Origin: Bacteroidales bacterium
GTDB lineage: Bacteria; Bacteroidota; Bacteroidia; Bacteroidales; UBA932
DNA length: 64,000 bases
Direction: 5' to 3'
Assembly: GCA_017614795.1 (NCBI GenBank)
Contig: JAGABD010000021.1
Span: 1 to 64,000, forward strand
The position numbers and the translations under genes are program-made. This document shows, piece after piece, positions 49,588-57,104 of this stretch (the stretch's first letter is position 1; each line of letters begins with the position of its first letter). The notes below the pieces were generated by a model. The model worked only from the letters and a program-made list of their open reading frames with translations. It did no database searches and had not been told where the DNA came from.

Positions 49588-50376
49588 ATGGAAATAACTC
49601 TTTATAAATGGTCCGGGGCCGGTAACCTTTTCGAGGTTGCCGACGGGAGGAACGCGGACGTGCTGGTTCTGAGGTTTCGCCCAGCTATCGAGCGCATCTG
49701 CCGTCAGTACGGCACCGACGGACTGATGATCCTGAACGCCCCCGTGCAGGCAGGGACCGATTTCGATATGGAGTTCTACAATCCCGACGGCAGCGGCGGG
49801 ATGATGTGCGGCAACGGAGGCAGGTGCATCGCGGCTTTCGCCGACCGCCTTGGAATCAAGCCCGCGAACGGGCAAAAATTCGTTTTCACCGCCCCTGACG
49901 GCCTGCACGATGCGCAGATTCTTTTGCACGAAGGAGAAAAATGGGAAGTCCGCCTGAAGATGCGCGACGCCGAGGCGCCCGAGCAAATGCTTGATGGCTG
50001 GTTCATCAACACCGGTACCCGCCATTTCGTGAAATTTGTGGAAGATGTCGAAGCGGTGGATGTCAGCAACGAGGGCCGCACTATACGGATGAACTGGGTA
50101 TTCAGGCCCGAAGGCGCCAACGTCAACTTCGTTCAGGTACTGCCCGACGGCAGCCTCAAAGTGCGGACTTTCGAAAAGGGCGTGGAGGGAGAAACCGCGG
50201 CTTGCGGAACAGGCCTGACGGCCTCCGCGCTGGTCGCTTTCCACACGGGAAAGGTTTCCTCTACGTCCGTTCTTCTTCATGCAAGGCATGACGACCTGAG
50301 GGTCGACTTCACTGTAAACGGAGAGCGCTTTGAAGAAGTGCATCTCACCGGTCCTGCGGAACTTTTGAAACAATAG
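49588..50376 (+). CDS. dapF: Diaminopimelate epimerase
   Basis: The protein has 262 residues. It converts LL- to meso-diaminopimelate for lysine and peptidoglycan. The two catalytic cysteines lie in GGMMCGNGGRCIAAFA and ETAACGTGLTASAL, one on each pseudo-symmetric lobe; YNPDGSGG and GTRHFVKFVED are also characteristic. It has its own near-leaderless promoter and is followed after 4 nt by a PPC-domain gene. Other diaminopimelate genes lie within 6 kb (dapD, dapA, dapB, aspartokinase fusion, asd), partly on the opposite strand. Confidence 0.96.
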   Translation: MEITLYKWSGAGNLFEVADGRNADVLVLRFRPAIERICRQYGTDGLMILNAPVQAGTDFDMEFYNPDGSGGMMCGNGGRCIAAFADRLGIKPANGQKFVFTAPDGLHDAQILLHEGEKWEVRLKMRDAEAPEQMLDGWFINTGTRHFVKFVEDVEAVDVSNEGRTIRMNWVFRPEGANVNFVQVLPDGSLKVRTFEKGVEGETAACGTGLTASALVAFHTGKVSSTSVLLHARHDDLRVDFTVNGERFEEVHLTGPAELLKQ

Positions 50377-50380
50377 GAAC

Positions 50381-50806
50381 ATGTACGAATACAAGCAGGT
50401 CGCGGAAGGGCGTTTTGTTCTGTCTGTCGGCAATCATCAGGAAATAGTCGAGGCGCTGGGCGCCTTCTGCGAAGAGAAAAAGATTTTTGCGGGAGAGGTG
50501 CGCGGCCTCGGAGCTGTTTCGAGGGCGGTCTTCCGCTTTCTCGACCCCGCCACTAAGAAGTATGTGGACAAGGCTTTCGACGAGCAGATGGAAATAACCG
50601 CCCTTGTCGGCAATATCTCCGAGAAGGACGGCAAACCTTATCTCCATATCCATCTAACCTGCGGCAGACGCGACTACAGCTGCGTCGGCGGGCATCTTCT
50701 CAGCGCCAGGGTGAACGGCGCCTGCGAACTCACAGTGGACAAATGGGACGCCGAAGTCGGCCGTCGTTTCGACAGCGAGACGGGTCTTAATCTTTACAAG
50801 CTATAA
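50381..50806 (+). CDS. PPC-domain (DUF296) protein
   Basis: The protein has 141 residues made of a single PPC/DUF296 domain: GEVRGLGAVSRAVFRFLD, then YLHIHLTCGRRDYSCVGGHL with the family His and GGH motifs. Members form trimers and, in plants, follow AT-hook DNA-binding segments; the bacterial role is unclear and no AT-hook is present here. It starts 4 nt after dapF and its stop abuts the convergent dapD stop, so it is co-transcribed with dapF. Confidence 0.85.
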   Translation: MYEYKQVAEGRFVLSVGNHQEIVEALGAFCEEKKIFAGEVRGLGAVSRAVFRFLDPATKKYVDKAFDEQMEITALVGNISEKDGKPYLHIHLTCGRRDYSCVGGHLLSARVNGACELTVDKWDAEVGRRFDSETGLNLYKL

Positions 50807-51583
50807 CTATCGGAGCATATCCTCGAGGTGGACGCTGCCTTCGGTCTTGGAGTCGCGGTACTTCACGATGACGGGGCAGTAGAGATGCACGCCACTGGCG
50901 GCGCCGGGGCCCTTGGAGACGGGCTTGCTGCCGGAAACTACCACCGCGTTGCGGGGAACCACTATGCGTCCGTCGTCGTTGCGGCGGATGAATTCACCGG
51001 TCGTGGCATCGAAAATTGCCGTGTTGGAGGTGATGATGACGCCGCTGGCGATAACCGCCCCTTCCTGCACGATCGTACCTTCGTAGATGCCGCAGTTGCC
51101 GCCGATGAAAGCGCCGTCCTCGATTATGGTGGGCAGTGCTACAACGGGCTCCAGAACCCCTCCGATCTGGGTCGAGGCGGAGATGTGGATGTTCTTGCCC
51201 ACCTGGGCGCAGGACCCGATGGTAACGTGCGAATCCACCATGGTGCCGCTGTCGACATAGGCGCCGGCGTTGACATAAGCGGGAGGCATCACCACCGAAC
51301 CGGGCGCGAGATATGCGCCGCGCCTGATGCTGCTTCCCCCGGGAACGATGCGCACTCCGTCTTCGGCCTTGAACTTGCGCACCGGGAAGGTGTCCTTGTC
51401 GAAGTAGGGGAACTGCCCCTGGCCCATATCGGTGATGGCCCCTAGGCGGAAGCCCGCAAGGATGACCTCCTTTATCCACATATTCACTTTCCACTGGCCG
51501 TCGACTTTCTCGGCGACGCGGATTTCTCCCCGCTCGAGGGCATCCATCACTTCGTTGAAGCGTTTGATATCTATTTCTGCCAT
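50807..51583 (-). CDS. dapD: 2,3,4,5-tetrahydropyridine-2,6-dicarboxylate N-succinyltransferase
   Basis: The protein has 258 residues. A helical N-terminal domain is followed by a left-handed parallel beta-helix of hexapeptide repeats (PGSVVMPPAYVNAGAYVDSG, then GSCAQVGKNIHISAST and GGNCGIYEGTIVQ). It acylates tetrahydrodipicolinate, normally with succinyl-CoA, committing the cell to the acylated diaminopimelate route instead of the direct DapL aminotransferase route. The start lies 13 nt inside dapA, so dapB-dapA-dapD is a tightly packed operon. Confidence 0.93.
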   Translation of the reverse strand: MAEIDIKRFNEVMDALERGEIRVAEKVDGQWKVNMWIKEVILAGFRLGAITDMGQGQFPYFDKDTFPVRKFKAEDGVRIVPGGSSIRRGAYLAPGSVVMPPAYVNAGAYVDSGTMVDSHVTIGSCAQVGKNIHISASTQIGGVLEPVVALPTIIEDGAFIGGNCGIYEGTIVQEGAVIASGVIITSNTAIFDATTGEFIRRNDDGRIVVPRNAVVVSGSKPVSKGPGAASGVHLYCPVIVKYRDSKTEGSVHLEDMLR

Positions 51584-52449
51584 AATGCTTTGATTGTCTT
51601 TGCCATAGCCTCCTCCGTGGCGGGACTCGCCGGCACCAGGGGAAGGCGAAGAACGTTCTCCATAAGCCCGAGCTGCGCCATTGCGGCCTTGCCGGGGATG
51701 GGGTTGCTCTCTATGAAGAGGTCGCGGTAGAGGTCGCGAAGCTGCGCGTCGAGGGTGTCGGCATATTCCAGGTCTCCGGCGAGAAGCGCATTGGTGAGGG
51801 CCGCCATTTCGGCGGGAGCCACGTTGGACGCCACGCTGATGACGCCCCTGGCGCCGGCCTTCATAAGGTCCGCCGTCTCGTCGTCGTTGCCGCTCAGTAC
51901 GCTGAATCCGTCGGGGGCGCCTTCGATTATCTGCAGGATCTGCTCGCGCTTGCTGCTCGCCTCCTTTATGCCGATGATGTTGGGCACGTCCTTGGCGAGG
52001 CGCAGGGTGGTCTCGGCCGTGATGTTGGCGCCGGTGCGCCCCGGCACGTTGTAGATGAGGACGGGCTTCTTCGTGGCAGCTGCTACCGTCTTGAAATACT
52101 GATACATTCCCTCCTGCGGCGGCTTGTTGTAATAGGGCACGACGATGAGAAAGACGTCCGGCCCGTAAGGCTCGAGGGACGCCATCGCGGCAAGGGTGTC
52201 GGGCACCGAATTGGTGCCGCCTCCCACCACCACCGGACGGCCCGCGGAATGGGCCTTTGCGATCTTCAGGATTTCGATGCGCTCCTCCGTGCTGAGGGTG
52301 GGAGTTTCTCCCGTGGTGCCGAGAGGCACGAGGAAATGCACTCCCGCCTCGATCTGCCTGTCGACATTCGCGGCGAAAGTCTCATAATCTACGCTTCCGT
52401 CCTTCTTGAACGGGGTGAACAGCGCGGTTCCGACTCCTTCAAGTATCAT
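51571..52449 (-). CDS. dapA: 4-hydroxy-tetrahydrodipicolinate synthase
   Basis: The protein has 292 residues, a (beta/alpha)8 class I aldolase that condenses pyruvate with aspartate semialdehyde. Seen: an N-terminal GTALFTPFKKDGSVD, VPLGTTGETPTLSTEER (Thr of the catalytic triad), LIYNVPGRTGANI (Tyr) and NIIGIKEASSKREQ with the Schiff-base Lys. The start at 52449 gives the normal N-terminus and an ATGA overlap with the dapB stop. The longer upstream frame only re-reads dapB. It overlaps dapD by 13 nt. Confidence 0.96.
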   Translation of the reverse strand: MILEGVGTALFTPFKKDGSVDYETFAANVDRQIEAGVHFLVPLGTTGETPTLSTEERIEILKIAKAHSAGRPVVVGGGTNSVPDTLAAMASLEPYGPDVFLIVVPYYNKPPQEGMYQYFKTVAAATKKPVLIYNVPGRTGANITAETTLRLAKDVPNIIGIKEASSKREQILQIIEGAPDGFSVLSGNDDETADLMKAGARGVISVASNVAPAEMAALTNALLAGDLEYADTLDAQLRDLYRDLFIESNPIPGKAAMAQLGLMENVLRLPLVPASPATEEAMAKTIKALWQK

Positions 52450-53108
52450 AATATCAAGTCTTTGAATTCGTGTACTCCCTTCAGGCCTTCGGTCATAAGA
52501 GCGGCGGAGATGGCTCCTTCGGCCAGGCCTTCGCGCCCGAAAGCTTCGTGGGTGAAACTCAGTTTGTCCACCGCCGACGAGAACTCCACGGTATGGATTC
52601 CCGGCACCTCTCCTTCGCGGATGGAAGTGATTTCCGCCTGGCCCCCCAACGCCTTGTCGACAATGACCGAAAGGCTCTTGGCGGTTCCGGACGGAGCGTC
52701 GAGCTTGTGGATATGGTGGGTTTCGGTGATGTGTGCGGAATAGCCCTGCCCCGCGAGTACCGAAGAGGCCTTCTCGACGGCGGCGAAAAGTGCGTTCACG
52801 CCGATTGAGAAATTGGACGCCCAGATCATCGGGGTGCCGTGCTTCTCGAACTCGGCGAAGACCTTGTCCTTGATGTCGTACCAGTCGGTCGTACCCACTA
52901 CGACGGCCTTGAAATTGGCGGCCAGGAAGGGGTAGTTCGCCCGGAATGCGTCGGGGAAGGTGAAGTCTATGCAGACGCACTCCTTCGCCAGTTCGGGAGG
53001 AGTGCTGCAGATGTCCTCGCTGCAGGCGGCGATCTCGATTCCGCGGGCCTTCAGCCCGGCTTCGACCATATGGCCCATGCGGCCGTATCCGCTGATTATG
53101 ATTTTCAT
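52446..53108 (-). CDS. dapB: 4-hydroxy-tetrahydrodipicolinate reductase
   Basis: The protein has 220 residues, at the short end for DapB. NAD(P)-binding MKIIISGYGRMGHMV, VVGTTDWYDI, WASNFSIGVNALFA, and the catalytic ETHHIHKLDAPSGTAKSL with the His and Lys of the E(L/A)HHxxKxDAPSGTA motif are all visible. The start at 53108 is supported by a perfect -7 box 6 nt upstream; a start three codons earlier would fall within that spacer. First gene of dapB-dapA-dapD, divergent from the aspartokinase fusion gene, so both branches of one pathway share a 60-bp promoter region. Confidence 0.95.
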   Translation of the reverse strand: MKIIISGYGRMGHMVEAGLKARGIEIAACSEDICSTPPELAKECVCIDFTFPDAFRANYPFLAANFKAVVVGTTDWYDIKDKVFAEFEKHGTPMIWASNFSIGVNALFAAVEKASSVLAGQGYSAHITETHHIHKLDAPSGTAKSLSVIVDKALGGQAEITSIREGEVPGIHTVEFSSAVDKLSFTHEAFGREGLAEGAISAALMTEGLKGVHEFKDLIL

Positions 53109-53114
53109 AGTCCA

Positions 53115-53122
53115 CAAAGATA
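53115..53122 (-). promoter_or_regulatory. -7 box TATCTTTG for the dapB-dapA-dapD operon
   Basis: A perfect TAnnTTTG on the minus strand, 6 nt upstream of the dapB ATG and divergent from the thrA-like promoter at 53154-53161. Confidence 0.65.
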
Positions 53123-53153
53123 ATCAATTTGCCGTCAATTGAGGAATTTTCAT

Positions 53154-53161
53154 TAAATTTG
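53154..53161 (+). promoter_or_regulatory. -7 box TAAATTTG for the aspartokinase fusion gene
   Basis: A perfect TAnnTTTG, 7 nt upstream of the ATG at 53169. A TTTG at 53128-53131 is suitably placed for the -33 element. Confidence 0.65.
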
Positions 53162-53168
53162 CCTTGCT

Positions 53169-55238
53169 ATGCAAGTTCTTAAGTTCGGCGGCACTTCGGT
53201 GGCCGATGCGACAAATATTTCAAGGGTACTGGACATCGTGTCGAAGGCCGCGGCGCGCGACCGGGTGCTTCTGGTCTGTTCCGCCATCGCGGGATGCACC
53301 GACTCGCTGCTGGAAATCGCCCGCAGCGAAGGGGCCGTGCGCGACACCCTGCTCGCTTCGCTCCGCGACAGGCACGAGCATATAGTCTCGAGGCTTTTCA
53401 CGGGAGCCGAACGCGCGCAGATGCTCGAAGAGCTGGACGGGCTGTTCGACGCCCTCGTCAAAGCCCCGGCGGACGAAACGGTCACTTTCGGCGAACTGCT
53501 CTCGACCAAGATAATCGCCCGCAAGCTCGCCTGCGACGGCATCGCGGTGAAGTGGCTGGACTCCAGGATTCTGGTCATCAAGGACCATCAGGAACTCACA
53601 TACAACAACATTTCCACGGCAGTGGCTCTCGAGCCCGCCGTCCAGGTGTTCGTCGCTCCCGGCTTCATCGCCAGCGAGTATGACGGACGCCACACGACTC
53701 TCGGGCGCGGCGGTTCCGACCTGAGCGCGGCCCTGTACGCCGCGGCGACCAAGGCTTCCCGCCTGGAAATCTGGACCGACGTCCCGGGCATAATGACGGC
53801 CAATCCCAAGCAGGTTCCTGCCGCGAAGACCATTCCGGAAATGAGCTGGCAGGCCGCTTCCGATATGGCCAGCCACGGGGCGAAGGTGCTTTATGCACCG
53901 ACCGTGGCCCCCGCCATGGAAGCGGGCATCGCAATACACATACGAAACACCTTCGAGCCCGAAGGTCCGGGCACGGTGGTGACCGCTGTTCCGGAAGGCA
54001 AGGCCGCCGAATGGGTGGGAGTCACCAGTATGGACGACGCCCTCAAGGGCGAATCGCTACTCTGCCTGGTCGGCGACGGCCCGGTGAACGGCGAATCCGC
54101 CTGCGGCCGCGTCGAGGGCTGCCTCCGCAAATCGGGAATCCGCACGCTGAGCATCTCGTCCGACGGCACCAACATCTATGCGACAGTCCGTCTGGCGGTG
54201 GTCGGGCAGGCCCTCGAGGCCATCCACCGCGAGTTCTTCGAATCGGCGCCCCTCACCAGGCTCAACCTCTATATCGCCGGTCACGGCGCGGTGGGCAAGG
54301 CTCTCGAGGAGATGATAGCGTCTTCCCGCGACAACATCGCCGAGCGCACGGGCAAGGACCTCTGCGTCGAGGCCATCAGCAGCGACCACGGCTTTGCCGA
54401 GAAGGTCCGCAAGGAGGCCCCGCGCGGAAGCATTTTCGTGGACGTGACCGACAGCCCCGACATCTGGCGCAGCTACGAGGGCATTCTTCGCGAAGGCATC
54501 AACATCGTCAGTTCCAACCGCCGTTCGTTCGCGGTGCCTTTCGTGGATTATGCCGCAATGCACGCCGCCGCCCAGGAGAACGGCGTGTTCCTCCGCTACG
54601 AAACCACGGTGGGTTCTGCCCTTCCCATACTCGAAAGCATCGCCGCCGGCACCAATTCCAGCGACGAGATCATATCGCTCGAGGCGGTGGTGAGCTGCAC
54701 CCTCAACCGCATTCTCTCGGCCTACACGCTTACTCCCGACACCTTCGCCGGGATTGTGCGCAAGGCCCAGGAAGAAGGGCTCACGGAGCCCGATCCGCGC
54801 ATCGACCTCAGCGGCCGCGAAGCCCTGAGAAAACTGCTTATCCTCGCACGCGAGGCGGGAGTACCCTTGGAAGAAGAGGACGTGGAGCTGGAATCCCTCA
54901 TCGGGCCCGAGTTCTTCGACATACCGCTGGACGAGTTCTACCGCAAACTGGAAGCTGCGGAACCCGAATTCCGCGCGAAGGAAGACGCGGCCGACGCCAG
55001 GCGCTGCCGCCAGAGGTTCGTGGCCTCGCTCGTCAAGGACGATGCCGCCCCGCACGGCTACAAGGCTTCCGTCAAGGTCGAATGCGTCGACGCCAATCAC
55101 CCGGCCTACAGGCTCAAGGGTACCGAGAACGCTATAATCGTCCGCAGCACCTTCCACCCCTATCCTCTGCTCATCCAGGGTCCGGGCGAAGGCGCAAGGC
55201 TTGCCGCCTCCAGTGTTTTAAACGATATTTTACGATGA
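53169..55238 (+). CDS. thrA: Bifunctional aspartokinase / homoserine dehydrogenase, shortened regulatory region
   Basis: The protein has 689 residues. The N-terminal aspartokinase domain (1-280) has VLKFGGTSVADATN, the catalytic FGELLSTKI region and TLGRGGSDLSAALYA. The C-terminal homoserine dehydrogenase (about 365-689) has IAGHGAVGKALEEM, RYETTVGSALPILES, LEAVVSCTLNRILS and GLTEPDPRIDLSGREALRK. E. coli ThrA is about 820 residues with two ACT domains in the linker; here only about 85 residues remain (280-365), enough for one ACT-like unit (IRTLSISSDGTNIYATV). Allosteric control by threonine or lysine may therefore differ. It is divergent from dapB and overlaps asd by 4 nt. Confidence 0.93.
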   Translation: MQVLKFGGTSVADATNISRVLDIVSKAAARDRVLLVCSAIAGCTDSLLEIARSEGAVRDTLLASLRDRHEHIVSRLFTGAERAQMLEELDGLFDALVKAPADETVTFGELLSTKIIARKLACDGIAVKWLDSRILVIKDHQELTYNNISTAVALEPAVQVFVAPGFIASEYDGRHTTLGRGGSDLSAALYAAATKASRLEIWTDVPGIMTANPKQVPAAKTIPEMSWQAASDMASHGAKVLYAPTVAPAMEAGIAIHIRNTFEPEGPGTVVTAVPEGKAAEWVGVTSMDDALKGESLLCLVGDGPVNGESACGRVEGCLRKSGIRTLSISSDGTNIYATVRLAVVGQALEAIHREFFESAPLTRLNLYIAGHGAVGKALEEMIASSRDNIAERTGKDLCVEAISSDHGFAEKVRKEAPRGSIFVDVTDSPDIWRSYEGILREGINIVSSNRRSFAVPFVDYAAMHAAAQENGVFLRYETTVGSALPILESIAAGTNSSDEIISLEAVVSCTLNRILSAYTLTPDTFAGIVRKAQEEGLTEPDPRIDLSGREALRKLLILAREAGVPLEEEDVELESLIGPEFFDIPLDEFYRKLEAAEPEFRAKEDAADARRCRQRFVASLVKDDAAPHGYKASVKVECVDANHPAYRLKGTENAIIVRSTFHPYPLLIQGPGEGARLAASSVLNDILR

Positions 55239-56290
55239 AAGTTGCAGTTGTAGGAGCCACCGGTCTGGTGGGAACAAGAATGCTCCAGGTGCTGGAGGAA
55301 AGGCATTTCCCCGTGACGGAACTGCTGCCCGTGGCCTCCGAAAAGTCCATAGGACGCAAGGTCGCCTTCGCGGGTAAAGAATGGACCGTCGTGAGCGCCG
55401 AAGAAGCGATAGCCGCCAAGCCGGCGCTGGCGCTTTTCAGCGCGGGCGGCGGAGTCTCCGGAGAACTGGCGCCGAAATTCGCGGCCGTCGGATGCCGTGT
55501 GGTGGACAATTCCTCCTTCTGGCGGATGGATCCGACCAAGAAGCTGGTCGTTCCGGAAATCAACGGCGACGTGCTCGGCCCCGACGACTGGATCATCGCC
55601 AACCCCAACTGCTCCACCATCCAGATGGTGCTGCCTCTCGCCCCCGTCCACAAGGCCCTCAAAATCAAACGCATCGTGGTTTCGACTTACCAGAGCGTCA
55701 CGGGAACGGGATACAAGGCAATCGCCCAGATGAACACCGAACGTTCCCTGGCGGAGAAGGACCGCGGCGAAGCGGGCCCGCTGGTGGCCTCGACGGCTCT
55801 GCCCCATTGGGGCGAATATCCCGCCGTCTACCCTTATCCCATCGACCAGAACATACTTCCGCATATCGATTCGTTCCTCGAGAATGGCTATACGAAGGAG
55901 GAGATGAAGATGGTGAACGAGACCAAGAAAATCCTGCGCGACGAGAGCATTGCCGTCACTGCCACTACCGTGCGCGTACCTGTACAGGGAGGCCACTCCG
56001 AAAGCATCAACGTCGAAGTGGAGAAGCCCTTCGAACTGGACGGGCTCCGCGCCCTGATGTCTTCCGAGCCTGGAGTGGTGGTGCAGGACAATCCGGCTGC
56101 TAACGAATACCCCATGCCGCTTTTTGCCTGGGGAAAGGACGAAGTCTTCGTGGGACGCATCCGCCGCGACTTCACCGTGCCCAACGGCTTCAACTTCTGG
56201 TGCGTGAGCGACAATATCCGCAAGGGAGCCGCCACGAACGCGGTCCAGATTGCGCAGAAGCTCCTCGAACTGAATTTACTCAAAGCGTAA
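55235..56290 (+). CDS. asd: Aspartate-semialdehyde dehydrogenase
   Basis: The protein has 351 residues. It reduces aspartyl phosphate to aspartate semialdehyde, the branch point to lysine/diaminopimelate and threonine/methionine. An N-terminal VAVVGATGLVGTRMLQVLEE binds NADP. The nucleophile lies in IIANPNCSTIQMVLPL, STYQSVTGTG is the conserved loop, and the base is in VPVQGGHSESINVEVE. The start codon overlaps the stop of the upstream bifunctional kinase/dehydrogenase, coupling enzymes for consecutive steps. Confidence 0.96.
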   Translation: MKVAVVGATGLVGTRMLQVLEERHFPVTELLPVASEKSIGRKVAFAGKEWTVVSAEEAIAAKPALALFSAGGGVSGELAPKFAAVGCRVVDNSSFWRMDPTKKLVVPEINGDVLGPDDWIIANPNCSTIQMVLPLAPVHKALKIKRIVVSTYQSVTGTGYKAIAQMNTERSLAEKDRGEAGPLVASTALPHWGEYPAVYPYPIDQNILPHIDSFLENGYTKEEMKMVNETKKILRDESIAVTATTVRVPVQGGHSESINVEVEKPFELDGLRALMSSEPGVVVQDNPAANEYPMPLFAWGKDEVFVGRIRRDFTVPNGFNFWCVSDNIRKGAATNAVQIAQKLLELNLLKA

Positions 56291-56294
56291 CTCT

Positions 56295-57101
56295 ATGATA
56301 CTTGAACTGCTGGGCTTTTTACGCCTGTCATTCATCGATATAATCGACATCGTCGTCGTGGCCCTCGCCCTCTACGTGGTCTTCCGCTGGTTGAGGGGAA
56401 GCAGCGCGGTGTACATCTTCGTGGCCATCCTGATGCTGGTGCTCGTGAGGGTGCTGGCGGTGGCCCTGAACATGAAACTGCTCTCGACGCTGATGGACAC
56501 GGTAATCGACGTGGGCGCCATCGCGCTCATCGTGATTTTCCAGCCGGAAATCCGCCAGTTCCTTGGAAGGATTGGCCGAAGCACCTGGCTGTCGCGAAGC
56601 GAGCAGAACTTCCTCGGACGGCTCTTCGGAGTCGAGAACGCCGAGCTCGCCAAGGACGACCTCCGCGAAATCTGCGCGGCCTGCAAGCAGATGGCCGACA
56701 CCAAGACCGGCGCCCTGATGGTAATCCTGCACACCAACGACCTGCAGGACATAATCGACAACGGCGACCGCATCGACGCTGATATCAAGGAGCGTCTCAT
56801 CGAGAACATCTTCTACAAGAACTCCCCCCTTCACGACGGCGCTGTGATAATCGGCGGCGGACGCATAATAGCCGCGAGGTGTACCCTTCCCATCACGGTC
56901 AAGGGCGACATCCCCGCACGCTACGGAATGCGGCACAAGTCCGCGGTGGCCATCAGCGAGCAGAGCGACGCCGACGTCATCGTGGTGAGCGAGCAGCGCG
57001 GAGAGATCTCCTTCGTGCGCGACGGCGTCATCCGTCCCATCGCGAACATCGCGGAACTCGCCGCCTGCCTGGCGCCACAGAAGGCCGGAAAAGAGGAATA
57101 G
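56295..57101 (+). CDS. cdaA: Diadenylate cyclase, CdaA/DacA type
   Basis: The protein has 268 residues. Three N-terminal helices (about 10-95) anchor it in the inner membrane; a DisA_N/DAC domain follows. The catalytic motifs NSPLHDGAVIIGGGRI (DGA) and ARYGMRHKSAVAISEQSDAD (RHR-like, here RHK) are present. It makes cyclic di-AMP from two ATP, controlling potassium and cell-wall homeostasis. It starts 4 nt after asd and 3 nt before mutS2. Linkage to peptidoglycan-precursor genes is seen in other phyla too (cdaA-cdaR-glmM), though cdaR and glmM are absent here. Confidence 0.93.
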   Translation: MILELLGFLRLSFIDIIDIVVVALALYVVFRWLRGSSAVYIFVAILMLVLVRVLAVALNMKLLSTLMDTVIDVGAIALIVIFQPEIRQFLGRIGRSTWLSRSEQNFLGRLFGVENAELAKDDLREICAACKQMADTKTGALMVILHTNDLQDIIDNGDRIDADIKERLIENIFYKNSPLHDGAVIIGGGRIIAARCTLPITVKGDIPARYGMRHKSAVAISEQSDADVIVVSEQRGEISFVRDGVIRPIANIAELAACLAPQKAGKEE

Positions 57102-57104
57102 GAG

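Noticed and set aside
53169..55238. Loss of a catalytic Lys in the homoserine dehydrogenase domain (Ser in the DEIISLEAVV segment)
   Set aside because: As I recall it, E. coli MetL also has Ser at the equivalent position, so the change does not indicate inactivation.
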